Shown here piece after piece: positions 49,205 through 60,317 of a DNA stretch of 64,000 nt. The DNA comes from Holothuria scabra (Eukaryota > Echinodermata > Holothuroidea > Aspidochirotida > Holothuriidae), in assembly GCA_037179385.1 (NCBI GenBank), contig CM074185.1, forward strand, positions 49,169,000 to 49,232,999, written 5' to 3'. Under the pieces are notes generated by a model. That model worked only from the letters and a program-made list of their open reading frames with translations, did not search any database and was not told where the DNA came from. The position numbers and the translations under genes were made by a program. Positions within the stretch are counted from its first letter, which is position 1. The number at the start of each line of letters is the position of its first letter.

Positions 49205-49280
49205 CAACATGGGTTACGGGCAAAAATTGTAATATTTTACAGAAATTGTGCTGTTGACGAACAGAAATGTTTTACAGTGA
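49205..49280. repeat. Fragment resembling the CTGTT/AACAG element end
   Basis: TTTTACAGAAATTGTGCTGT, then GACGAACAGAAATGTTTTACAGTGA. The reverse complement ends CACTGTAAAAC-x-TTTCTGTT, close to the edge of the element at 40465. Its other end was not found. Confidence 0.4.
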
Positions 49281-50522
49281 AGCTTGTCAAACTTAGGTGA
49301 TACAATTTAGATGAAAAATTTAGTAAACGCTTTTTAGACGATATTTAAACTGACATTATAGGCTATATTTTTTCTATGTATACAAATTAAAGTAACAGAC
49401 CCTACTCTTCGTAGAAACGATTATCTTATAAATTGTTAGTAGCTCAGTCTTAAATTAGAAGAGTACTTTCCTGTATTCATCAGTCTGTTTAAAGCATAAC
49501 TGAATGTTAGCAGGAACGTTCTTTCGAGAATCTTGAACAATGAAATACAGTTTGTTGAGTTGCAGTCCTTTAAATGCAGCGCATTACCTTCTACATTTCA
49601 GTCTGAACACAGCAATGGTCCTTAGAATGGAAGCTGGACAGGGACTAAAAATCTTGTTACGTAGAATTCTTGAATCACTTTTAAATATCTGTAATGAGCA
49701 TTGGGTTATAATTACATGTAAAACATAGCTTAGACGTTGGCCTCTGTTGGACCTCTGGCTATTATTACGGAATAATAAGCCGTATGTTACCCCCCTTACT
49801 TTCTACTCTACGACAATAAAAAAGCCCTAATACTTATAGCCTTTATAATGTTTCCCTTAAATACCTCAAAATTTCATAAAATTGAAAACAGGTCATCTAG
49901 CAATATTCTGTTCAATTATTCAGGGAGAGTTGTTCTAAAAACCTTTTTTCTCACCTCTTCCCTTCCATAATGATTTGATATCGCGTTCATAATTTTCAGA
50001 TCAGGGGTTCTCCTGCAAATGGATTTCTACATGATATGAATGTGTCAAGCCTATATTCGTCTAAATATAAAACGAATAGCCACTTAAATAAATTTCCTAC
50101 CTATCGAACTTATATCTACCAAGTTGCCCTTCAGTCAATACACGACCTTTGCCATGCATGTTCTTTTTAATAATAACCTGATCCTTTCAGAATCCACATC
50201 AACATCGGCAACTTTTAGTTTGACCTATTTTCTAAAGTTATTGTTGAAGTAACGTTTCGTCTCCAGGCACATGCCGTCACTACACGAAGTGCCATTAATT
50301 GACTTTAAAAAGGGTTGAACATTTTACTTTGAGTTACTATATTGAGTAACAAAAAATAAAGAATGGGAGAGTTAATCAATGTGTCATTTGACAAAGAATT
50401 TACAACTGAAAATAGTTTCACACTCTTAATATCGGAAGGAGTTGACTGTAGAGAGCGCTCTTGTTAGACTAAAACAGAATAAATCTCACCTTCAAGTTAA
50501 TGTTAATATGAAACTGTGTGGG
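49281..50522. other. Intergenic or intronic DNA, no gene seen
   Basis: No supported feature. Confidence 0.5.
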
Positions 50523-50731
50523 TAGTTATAGTTAAATGGGGTTTTTCATCTAAGTTTTTAACCATCAATTGGTTTAATATGGCGGCCTTTTTCCAACTGT
50601 GGCTCATTAGCCCATTTCGACTAACACCAAGCGCACTGCCAGGAAGCTCGATTTCAAAGTCGTCTGTGGGACCTGGAGTCGAACTTTAGACCTTCCGGTA
50701 AAACCTCGGTTGCTTTACCTCTTGATCATGC
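50523..50731 (-). mobile_element. tRNA-derived SINE, copy S5, near full length with both promoter boxes
   Basis: On the minus strand a box-A-like stretch, GATCAAGAGGTAAAGCA (within 50711-50731), is followed by box B AGTTCGACTCC (50675-50685, minus). This is the spacing and content of a tRNA-like pol III promoter. The body then runs through the shared CAACTGGAAAAAGG block to a GTTAAATGG edge with little tail. It is the best copy for arguing tRNA ancestry; which tRNA cannot be told. Confidence 0.85.
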
Positions 50732-51494
50732 AATTGGTATGACACCTTGTTAATAGACAAATTTTTGTCATGTGAAGGAAATTTATTGCTCTAAATATAT
50801 GTTTTTAAATTCCTAGAAATAAAATGTAAACAAAATGTAAATCCAGACAGAGGAAACACTGGTACTCTACTGTAGAGTTTACAATTACGAGCCAAATTAT
50901 TTGGTCTTTTTTAGGTAAAGGGTAACTTTTCAGGCTGAAATCTTATGAATTTATTTCTATATTAGAATAAACGTTTGTGAAGTGTTCTTTTTTCTTGATA
51001 CACTTAGCGTTTGCTGATGCTACTATTCTTAACACATATTACTTGCCGATGCTTCTTTAATTCGGACAATGCAAAACAGAACACAAACATTTGCAAATCG
51101 TGAATTTAAGTTATAGGAATTTTTACCATCATGTATTAACCACATTCAACCCCTTTGACAAGACAGCAATGAGTGAAACTTAACATAAGAACTTAATTGC
51201 TAGGTCTGGTAATTGTGTAAAAACCTGTTGTAATCAAAGCCTCAGTTTCATGATCATGTTGGGTTTATTAAAGCTCTGATGTAAATGACTTTATTTACGC
51301 AGAATTTCAACTCATTTATTTTATTCTACTGCCGGGAGCTCTTCGTCTAATCTAAGGCGCACCTTCCAATATCACAGCTGAATAACCTTGTCACACTTCC
51401 GTGACGATTTGTATCGTCAATAAATACAATTGACCAACAAAGTGACATGTTTTGCCTTGCATTGCCAAATATAAGATACGGGGCAATGTGTGGA
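50732..51494. other. Intergenic DNA, no gene seen
   Basis: No supported feature up to a C11-A13 run at 51495-51518. Confidence 0.5.
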
Positions 51495-51578
51495 CCCCCC
51501 CCCCCAAAAAAAAAAAAACAATCAACACACACAAACACACATATTTTCACATTTTACTGATTAGGAGTTACAATTAGC

Positions 51579-51640
51579 AAGTTTCAAGTTTCAAATTTAA
51601 CTTTATTGAGTCCCAAGAGGAAAATTCAAAGCTCGCATTT
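51579..51640 (-). mobile_element. Possible 3' end of a LINE-type element
   Basis: On the minus strand: TTTCCTCTTGGGACTCAATA then AAG, followed by a short GAAACTT repeat. An AATAAAG preceded by a GGGACTC-type motif and ended by a simple repeat is typical of non-LTR 3' termini (general knowledge). More of the element may extend to about 52300, but no RT residue can be read there. Confidence 0.35.
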
Positions 51641-54600
51641 AAAACAAAAAATTTTCTGAAGTTTTGCTGAAAATTTCAAAATTTCAAAAAAACAAAAATC
51701 AAAAGAATTTCAAATTTTTCTGAACTCTCCGCGCCATCTGATGGTGTCACTCCGCATAGAGAGTGTTTCTGGCAGTTCAATTTCCAGCTGTGTGAGGGGT
51801 TGCGAGTTTTGCAATTTTTGTACACTCTCCCCTAACTGATGATAGCGCTAAACTTGGAAACCTTTCGAACAGGATTACTGATTAGGTTCTGCCTAAAAGC
51901 CTGAAGAATGTAATTACCGGCTGTCTGATGGGTTTTGATTTTTCCAAATTCTTCTCTGCGCTCCGCACCAACCAGTGGTGTTGCTCCCCCTTAAATTTTC
52001 TTTTGCGCAGGATTTTATTTTTAACGGAGAATCTCTTGTCTTCTCCCACCAATCTGGCATCTTCCCACGTGTCTATGCCTGTTTATACTCTCTGATGGCG
52101 ATATAAACAGAAAATGAAAAAAATTCTGAATTTGACTTTAACCACCTGAGTAAATATATGTTAGACTTCAGGTCTAATTAATTTTTTCGTTTTTTATTCT
52201 GTTCTGCAACAACTGACCGGACCCCCTTCCCGTCTGGAAAATCCTGCACCCTCCACTTTATCGCAGAGGATCATTTCATTGAATATTTTTTTTATTAAAA
52301 CTCTTTCTGAGATATGTAAGCATTTTAGCATTGCGTTTGCTAGTGTTTGCGCTTAATGTTCAAACAAAGCCGTAATCACACAATGTACAGATGTAAGGCT
52401 CAATGCCAGCATTGTCGCACTGGCAGGAACGATCCGTGTACGGTGGACTCTGATTTAAGAACTTCGGATACAGAATTGCATTTTCATGAATATTCAATAT
52501 TGTTTCGGTCGTAAAGTTGTGCTTGCAGGTGTAGTTCCATTTTGGCTTTTACTTACTCAATTTTGAAGGATTTGAAATATAGGCTGTTTGGGCGTACGCA
52601 TTACGTATGAAGTATTACCGTACACATCCGCCTGTGATATCTAATTGAAGAACATGTGGGTTACACTGGATAACGTATGGCTGTAACGAACCAATTACAG
52701 TTAAGAATTTTGTACCAAAAACGAAATATGACCGTTTAAGAATTCACTTGCTCAGTATGTCAATGAACTGGAGAATATCTCAACTGCAAAAGCTTTTGAA
52801 GCCTTCAAATGGATATTTGGTATCAAAACTACTTTCAAAGCCTTTTACCGTTGCAAATTAGCCAACTACTTCGAAATGACATCCTCCTTCAATCTCTTGA
52901 AAATTTTCAAATAATTGTCGATTTTAGTAGTAATCAATGCAAACATATGAAATGAAAATTGACGACATGTAACATCAACCTTTCTTAAAAGACAGACCAC
53001 AGTGAAACTTTATCAAGCGTACATAATCTCTGTAATAGACAAGCTAAAGGAATTGCTTCATCCAATCGATAATTATTTCCTACAACTTGCAAAAGCTGTT
53101 CAACGTTTAATAACTGTAATGTAGAGTCATGGCCGTTTGCAAAAATGATAAACGTATTAAAGAAGCGCAGTTGTATAAACTATATGTGTATAAACTATAC
53201 GTGTTTAGCAGTGGCGGTGTGATATAGTCAACGGCCGTGTACGACGTAATAAGTAGAAGAAGCGCATTTGCACTGGGAGAGTGACATTTGCTGTCTGATC
53301 AAAGTAACTTATTGTGTCAGTTAAATCCTTCATATGATTTCATGCAATACAAAGGTTTTCTCTAACACTATGGAGTATACAATCATCTGAAATATTTCCC
53401 CTTAACTGTGAACGCCATGGTTTGTGTTTGCAAGATCCGAAGATACGTCTTTGGCAAACGAAATGAAGATGTCACCGAGGGAGGAATAATAGTTTAAAGC
53501 AGGCGCTGTGTTAAGTAACATGGTAATTTTTTCAGTTATTTCGAATTCTAAGAAGCTGGAAATTTGATTTCCAATTGAAAAGGAACAAGCCTTCCCAAAT
53601 GTGGATATCCTGACGTGCGAGTGGTCTATGGGAGAATAACAATATACCCTTTACTATTTGACGAAAGTGTAATGTACTATCTGGTGGTTTCATCCAAGTA
53701 ATGCCCGCACAATTCAAAGCACTGTTCTCTTCCTTATATCACAAACCATGTTAGAAGAATAAATCTTGAAAATAATTTTAAGTAAAGGTAGTTTGATGTC
53801 AAAATTGCCAGCTTGTTTAAGGTGTTGGGGATATGTCGAATGTTCAAGTAGATGGTCAAACTTGGGACATTGAAAAAGACCATGTTAAAATACACACTAC
53901 TTAACACTTTTACTTGACTCTGCACCAAAGGCCGTAAAATTGTGAGCTAATGGAACGTTTTGATTTTCAGTTCACAATTATGCACATTTTTCCACACCGT
54001 GTGTTTGCTAATCTGTGGAACGGAGGTTTCAGCTATAAAAATTCTAAATTACAACTTTGAACTCAACTTCTCTCATCTCCTGCCTTCTCCGCGGCACAAA
54101 AGGTAATATACATTTGCTCTTAAACGAAATGAACATTAGATCCCTAATATTTATCTCCTGCTGACATTCTCACCACCGAAGTTAACAACTTTATTCCACG
54201 CTGATATGACATCATCAAGTCTCGTCCGTTTTGTCTTTCTGGTCAGCTTTGTCGATTATTTCAACCTGTTTGCCGCGGAACACAGCCAAAACTAAAATAC
54301 TGCCGTCTCAGATAGACGGATTTTTGTAGTAAAGTTAACAAGGCACCCTGAAACAAAAGCGTCGTCGTTTGTTGTGGAACAGATTTTCATAGATTTTATA
54401 ATTGGACAGGATTATATCGTCTTCGCTACGTCTCCATCTCTAAGAGGGAAGTGTTGAACATTTTTCATCTCCATTCCTTTTCTAAATTTCTTCACAAGCT
54501 GTTATTTTGGATATTGATTTCTTGGTAGACTGTCATGAGCAATCCGTCAAGGCAATAGATTGTGTTAGTCTCTAGAAAAAACCAACTCATTCGATTTTGT

Positions 54601-55241
54601 CATTTACGTTTCAGTGTGAGGCGCATTAAGAATATGGTGAGATATTTGTCTTTCTGATATTCTAGAATGTGTTCGTCTTACTAAAGGTTGCCTAAAATTG
54701 AAAAGGTTAGTTAATCGAAGAAAGAGAAACATTAACAACTCGTCAGAAGCTACGATATACTGAAATATTTTTTCTTTGGACTGTTTTCTTCTGAGATTTT
54801 ATTTTGTTACAAAGTATTTACAATTGTTCTTTTGTTCCACGTTTTTATACTTTTAAAGGGCTCATCAAAACATCTGCCCGGACTCACAAATCTCAATACG
54901 AGCGGATACTTTACTTTAAAGACGTATTTTACATTATTCAAGGTTTTTCCGTTGAAAATGTGGATTTCACGTGGGTGTTATTTGAAATGTTACATCAAGG
55001 AACTGAGATAACACTTAAGAAAACCCCTTTGCTATGAATTAAGATCATGACATTGGTGTTCTAGAGTTAATACGGATAGAACAAATTAACAAGGGTTGAC
55101 ACAGACGACGGTGATACTTATTCTGTGTAAACTCTTTTTTAATGTCTACATCAGTCTTTTGAAGTCATCGATAGTATCCAACTTTAACTTCAACGTGTCG
55201 TAAATTTTTTTAAAAGCCTTAGAGTAAATATAAGTCGCAAC
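51641..55241. other. Intergenic or intronic DNA, no gene seen
   Basis: 51.7-52.3 kb has GC-richer islands (GCGCCATCTGATGGTGTCAC and others) that may be body of the putative LINE. The rest shows only short frames. Confidence 0.4.
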
Positions 55242-55333
55242 ATGGCGAAGGATTTACCGAAACATCAGCACAGAGTCAAATATGAGTTTCGTAGCCACAG
55301 CCTGGAAGACAAAGTACAGAAGATTAGACCAAG
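55242..55333 (+). CDS. Candidate first coding exon, unknown product
   Basis: An ATG in good context (CAACATGG) opens a 30-codon stretch ending CCAAG followed by GTATGT, a consensus 5' splice site (55334). The peptide starts MAKDLPKHQHRVKYEFRSHS and continues LEDKVQKIRP. It is highly charged, with no signal peptide or low complexity, so probably cytosolic or nuclear. I do not recognise the family. Reading past the donor reaches a stop within ten codons, consistent with an intron. It is too short for a plain frame scan. No partner exon found downstream in the window. Confidence 0.42.
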
Positions 55334-56273
55334 GTATGTCAGTTTCCTAATTTTTGTTTAATTGCTCTCAGGTTTAGTTCATAACTGCATGAACTGTCCC
55401 CGGCATACGAAGCACACAGAATATTCCCCTTGAAAACAGTTTGACTACGGAACACTCCCATGATACTTAGTTAAACTACTTTTGTTTGTGGTTTATCTGT
55501 CCACAAAATTTGCTTTGTAGAATATCTAAAAAGCCTTCTACATTCTGGCTGTATTAGTTGTGCTGTATTTGTTCACGAGATGGGAGTTTTAGTAAATGTT
55601 AGGAAATACGGGAATTAGTTAAGTTGATCAGGAACGTGGAAATAACCACCTTCTAATTTCTGAAGATCCTGAAATAATGTGCATCCAAAGGTGATCTATC
55701 ATACTTTCATTATTAATTGATTGGATATTATATGGGTTTATATAGACCAGTTAAGTAGTTGATTGGTTTATTTTAGAAAACATATGCAAATGAGTTTGCC
55801 GTTCTAGTCAATTGAATAGTTATAGGTTGAAGAAGATAATTCATTAAAATAGCCACACTTTGTATGGAATATGTAAAGAAATAAGAAAAATAATATGTTA
55901 CAGTAACATAGGCAGGAGTCTAACAGTTTCCCACAGCTATGAATAGTTCATAATGCAAACTCTTGGTAATTTCAGCGCCCTCCCACGTTTGAAATATTAG
56001 TGCAAGAGAAAACTAATAAAAAATAGCAAAGCATTGATTTCAGTCCTTCATTAAGGCACAGAAACAGTAATCTTAATTATGAAAAACTATCAAAACATCT
56101 ACGCTTTTTTCATGGTTCATCCTCCTGGGACTTGATTTGAAATTTAGTTAAAAATACCTGAAGCACTTGGTTTTTGTCTTCCAGTTTCTCGTGGTTTTAA
56201 GTATCATTCTGTTTGAATAGAGTGTGCTTTTTGGAATTGTATCAACATCAGGGAACTCTACTCGTACCATAGG
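55334..56273. other. Presumed intron or intergenic DNA
   Basis: Starts at the GTATGT donor. AT-rich, no feature seen. Confidence 0.4.
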
Positions 56274-57080
56274 CTTATATGTAGCCGTCGAAGAGGCCTG
56301 CGTGTTCGTTACATGGCCTAGGCTCATGCCTCTCACAACACAGCCCTTGCGCAGATAACGTTTATAAACGTATTCACTAGCCGGGACGACCGCGGGCCGT
56401 CATCTCTTGCGTCCCCAAATAACAAAATATTCTCACCAAAATTCGTACAGATGACCCCTGGTACCGCATTTACCTTTCCGCAAAATATGTTCACAAAGTT
56501 TCATCGAAGAATAGCCGAATTTTTACTACCAATTATGACCGTAATAGTAAGTCAATGCTTCATGTTTTTGAGCTCTCGACAACTGTCCTGAGTCAAAGGT
56601 CACGATGTGAAAACTTGGCAAAAACTTAAAACTTAACCTCCGTAGCAGTCTTCATAATACCATTTTTGATTCAGTAGCAATAAGATATGTATATTATTCG
56701 GAATGCTGCGTACTCTCAAGTGCTCCTATCACTTAGCAACTGTGTTCCCTTCGCGTCATTCACCAAAACAAACAAAAAATACAGCTACACAAGCAGACGA
56801 CGACATAACGCAACGCTAAATTTTGCTTAATATCTTGTTCCAAATGATCTTTTGGCAGCTATTTTGCTGAGATCTCAACAATAACGCATTTTGCGTTCAT
56901 TCAAAGGTACTTTATGATGTAAAAGTATCAAACTAGGTCAGTTATTTCATATTCTGTGCGTCCTGGCTAGTGGGTACGGTACGTATGTGATCCTTATCTG
57001 CGCAAGGGCTGTGTTGTGGGAGGAATCAGCTTAGGCCATGTAACGAACACACAACCCTGTTTGAGGGCTATATATATATA
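56274..57080. mobile_element. ~800 bp foldback element with ~110 bp arms
   Basis: Left arm: GTGTTCGTTACATGGCCTA, CACAACACAGCCCTTGCGCA, GATAA, CACTAGCC-x-GGACG (56303-56395). Right arm reverse complement: the same blocks (56960-57056). The outermost TATA-TGTAGCC and TATATATAGCC also match. The ~560 bp loop is non-coding. The arms are well conserved, suggesting relatively recent insertion. The (TA) run at 57069-57083 lies at the right edge. Confidence 0.85.
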
Positions 57081-57194
57081 TATCATACACGTATTTGTAA
57101 AGCAGTCTTTAGCAACTCCCTTCTCGGAGGTAATAGTCTGCAAGTAAAGCCCAGAAGCTTGGATTAATAGAAAAGGGATCTGAGGGGAAAGGGA

Positions 57195-57450
57195 CCCCCA
57201 GGTGGCAAACCTTCATGGGCCGCACATGGGTAAGCCCACGAGGAGTCCATTTAATTCTGCACTAGGAATCAATGAATGGCCCATGTGGGTAGCCCGCATG
57301 CATGATGGGTATTTAATAGGTTTGACCATATTTCCGTTCATACAAGATGTTAACATGGACCCCGGATCTCATATGGGTCATATGAGTCATGTTGACTAAT
57401 TCATATGGGCCCGTAATTAATCCCACGTAGTAGCCCATTCAGGGCAAAGA
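57195..57450. mobile_element. Degenerate relative of the CCCATATGGG MITE
   Basis: Begins CCCCCAGGTGGCAAACC, then TTCATGGGCC, echoing the end TCCCAGGTAGCATTCCCATA of 47679-47979. It holds many decayed copies of CCCATATGGG, for example GCCCATGTGGG, CTCATATGGGTCATATGAG and TTCATATGGGCCCG. The right edge is unclear. Confidence 0.5.
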
Positions 57451-58040
57451 ATCAGATCTCATAAGGGTTCCATTGGAAAATGTAACGTGGGTCCTTTTGT
57501 CGAAAAGGTCTCTAGTAGTTAACATTGACTTTTTCTCACTATCCCTGATATACATTTTCATGCTACAACAAATGGAAAGTAAGGTTTTGACACTCACAAT
57601 CACTCTCAGTAAGGGGGAAAATATGAAGATGTAAAATTGCGACGATGTGGTAAATAATATTTGTTCTATGGGAATAAAAAATGTTCACAAGCGTAGGTTG
57701 AATATCCCTGTCGCTAATACACGGATTGCGAATATCTTACGATAACTTTACGATAAACTGTACCCGGTACGCTGCGCACTCTGTGAATACAGTTGTAGTA
57801 ACATTTATTTTGGCCCTTATGGCGTTCCATGAAGGCACCTTGCAGCAGTCAGCCTTTCCAGCAGCAACTTCATCGCAAGGAGCATCGTGATTGTAGGGTC
57901 TTTAGAAGCTAAGCAGTTTTATAGAAATTAAATAGTCGCCGCGCCAGTACTGGCAGGACATTCCGTATTTTCAGTTCAACGTTATTTTCTGTGAGACTAA
58001 GAAAGCCTAGTTCACCGTTCAGTAGCCGTAGCTAGGAGCG
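57451..58040. other. Intergenic DNA, slightly GC-richer toward 58 kb
   Basis: No coding or repeat feature that I can support. Confidence 0.4.
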
Positions 58041-58240
58041 TTTCTTGTATTTTATAGTGCGTAGTTTTTATGTAAGTATTAGTAGACACTGTACTAGGGG
58101 CTAACGGTTTGGCGCCAAGACTTGCGCCACCGACTTTATCGTTAGTAGGCTTAGGTTAATACAAATACTAGTATAGCCGCATTACTATAGTATAGGCTAC
58201 AGGCACGGTCGGCGATAAGACCATCGCCACCGACTGAGTC
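58041..58240 (+). repeat. Diverged 100 bp tandem pair with a hairpin in each unit
   Basis: Stem GGCGC-CAAGACTT-GCGCC at 58111-58128 and stem GGCGAT-AAGACC-ATCGCC at 58211-58228 are exactly 100 bases apart. Each is preceded by ACGGT and followed by ACCGACT. The upstream parts share GTACTA or TATAG, then GGCTA. The stems differ in sequence but both keep pairing. Confidence 0.55.
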
Positions 58241-58677
58241 CGGCGTTGATAGGAAGTCGTCTTCTGAGGGCAGCATCCAGAGCATCAGAAACAGACGAAC
58301 ACCTTAGGGACGACTTAAATTCACACATGTGCCCCTAAGATTATAATACATTATTAAACAAGTCTGTACATGTAGCACGTCTACCCTTACTATATACCGA
58401 AGGAATGAGGTGTAGGAAAAATTTGGCCTTTTTTGCCTGTTAAAGTACGGCATGTAGTCTAATTCCGTAACAAAGGTCATTACACTGATATTTGTCATGC
58501 TGCGCTCTGTAAACTTCTACCACGTGCATGCATATAGGAGGGTTGGGATGTAGTTGCAAAAACCGTGTCATCATACTTTTCCCACCAATGGTGATTTCAC
58601 CACAATTAACGCTTGGGCCACGGGGTCTTATCCCCAGGCCCCTGCCTTGACTACGACAATGATACGAGCACGGACTT
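58241..58677. other. Intergenic DNA, no gene seen
   Basis: Short unsupported frames. Confidence 0.4.
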
Positions 58678-59043
58678 ACATGGACAGAGCATACTACACG
58701 TTAGATATGTCTCTACCGTACGCATGAGTATAGACGTAGCAAGATGGCTGTCTGCTATGGTTTTGTGTGTGAAAGTTTGGGCTTGCTCAAGTAGCTCAAA
58801 ACAACAGATTTTGCAAGAAAGTTGAAATATTTTCGAAATAATTCAAGGTAGCGTCCAAATCACTACACATATTGCAGGAATATGATATTGTGTCTCCTTC
58901 AAATTACACTTTTGTTGAAAATACCTCAGAGTCGTTGTCAAATCATACAAGGTATAGCTTCACATCGGTCATTTTGGTGCGCCTCTTTTGTCCTAGTCAG
59001 TGGCGACAATCTACGGATAGGATGTTACATGCTCTGTCCATGT
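58678..59043. repeat. Inverted repeat with 15 bp perfect core, 366 bp span
   Basis: ACATGGACAGAGCAT (58678-58692) is mirrored by ATGCTCTGTCCATGT (59029-59043). Weaker similarity continues on both sides. Plus-strand frames of 70-107 codons over it carry no domain. A decayed foldback element is the simplest reading. Confidence 0.5.
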
Positions 59044-59637
59044 ACTTTGGAAGTCTGTGGATACGACGTATTGCACTGCTTTACTTCCACGAAACTGAAG
59101 CTTTATTCTGAATACGTGGTTCCTCATATGTGCACTGAGGCATCATTGAATATTAATCACCAACGTTCAGTAACATGCATTAACCAACTGTCTCACCCCA
59201 TCTAACGCTAGCAAGGCACGTACGTCAAAGACAATCGATTAAAGTAGGCCTAGAAAGCTGAACATCCTTCAGAAACTGTACGCAAAGCTGATTCAGAATG
59301 ATCGACATATAAACAAAAGAATGAAAGTGAAAAATGAAAAATAAAAACAAATTTAATCCACTTATATTGTGATACATTCATGGTTTATAGGGCATAGTGA
59401 TGTGTGTATACTATGACGTCAGTTTGATAAAAGTTGAATTATCTTTGGCGAAGGCCTTCCAACTTTAACTTAGCGTACACATTCAATTGTCTATATTCTG
59501 TGTTGAAGTAATATCTCACATACTTTCAGTAAAATTGACAAAAGGCTATAAGCCGTAAGAGGGGCGGGGAAACATGAAGCTATTCTGTGCCCCCGAACGA
59601 ACTAGTCTGGGTTCTGCTCGCCGTGTCATACTTCAGA
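59044..59637. other. Intergenic DNA, no gene seen
   Basis: No supported feature. Confidence 0.45.
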
Positions 59638-59930
59638 CTTTAAAGACAATCAACTCCTACTCCAAACAACAACTTTTGTAGTGATCTACAGAAATTATCA
59701 ACTGGCACAGCATTTTAACTGACAGCAAGGTAACAAAAGCAAGGTATTGTAGCTCATCATGTACAGAATATAGTGCTGTACAGAAAGTTTTTTGATAACA
59801 TATTTGGGTCTTGTTAACTCACTCTGAAGCATAAAACTGAGAATGCGTCTGGATTAGAATGAGTTTAAGAGAGTTATCGGAAAGTCTTATGTAAGAAGTT
59901 GTGGGAATAGGAACTCTTTGGAGTGAGAGT
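59638..59930. mobile_element. Family B element, copy 3, right end replaced by a SINE
   Basis: Starts CTTTAAAGACAATCAACTCC then CTCCAAAC. It follows the same order as 47560-48173: TATCAACTGGCACAGC, CTGACAG, CTCACTCTGAAGCATAAAACTGAG, GTCTGGAT-x-AG, then CTCTTTGGAGTGAGAG. The TIR expected next is missing and SINE S6 starts there, so the SINE inserted into or beside it. Confidence 0.65.
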
Positions 59931-60150
59931 TATTTAGTTAAATGGATCCAACCAAATGGTTCAAGTAGAGACGGCCACGAAATTTTTTCCAGTTATGGCT
60001 CCCGAGCGTGTTTTCTCCATAGCATTGCTTATGGTGAGCACCAAGCACAACGGCAGTAATTCCCGTTTTTTGAAAACCTTCTGTATGACACCACCAGGAG
60101 TTGACCTCGAGACCTCCTGACTGCTCTGACCACATGTAGTCGGTCCATCT
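59931..60150 (-). mobile_element. SINE copy S6
   Basis: Begins TTATTTAGTTAAATGG (tail side), then GGCCACGAAATTTTTTCCAG, GTGAGCACCAAGCACAACGG. The head has a box-B-like AGGTCAACTCC on the minus strand (60097-60107). Confidence 0.8.
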
Positions 60151-60180
60151 GTTTGGGATGAGAAAAAAGGACTTGGGCAA

Positions 60181-60317
60181 TGGAACCTGCTGCAATTGTG
60201 CTTAGGGGAAAAAACCACTGAGTTACAACTGGAGAAAAGGCGGTTGTCGGCCCGACTTAATTTAATGCAACTTTAACGAAACTGAACTGTAAAACCTCAT
60301 CTAACAAACTAACTAAC
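60181..60317 (+). mobile_element. SINE copy S7, head to head with S6
   Basis: TGGAACCTGCTGCAATTGTG, then GAGTTACAACTGGAGAAAAG, CCCGACTT, AAACTGAACTGTAAAACCTC, ending ATCTAACAAACTAACTAAC. It lacks the tRNA-like head. Confidence 0.8.

Noticed and set aside
50675..50731. Possible tRNA gene
   Set aside because: Box A and box B are present, but no acceptor stem or cloverleaf is maintained and the sequence continues into a SINE body.
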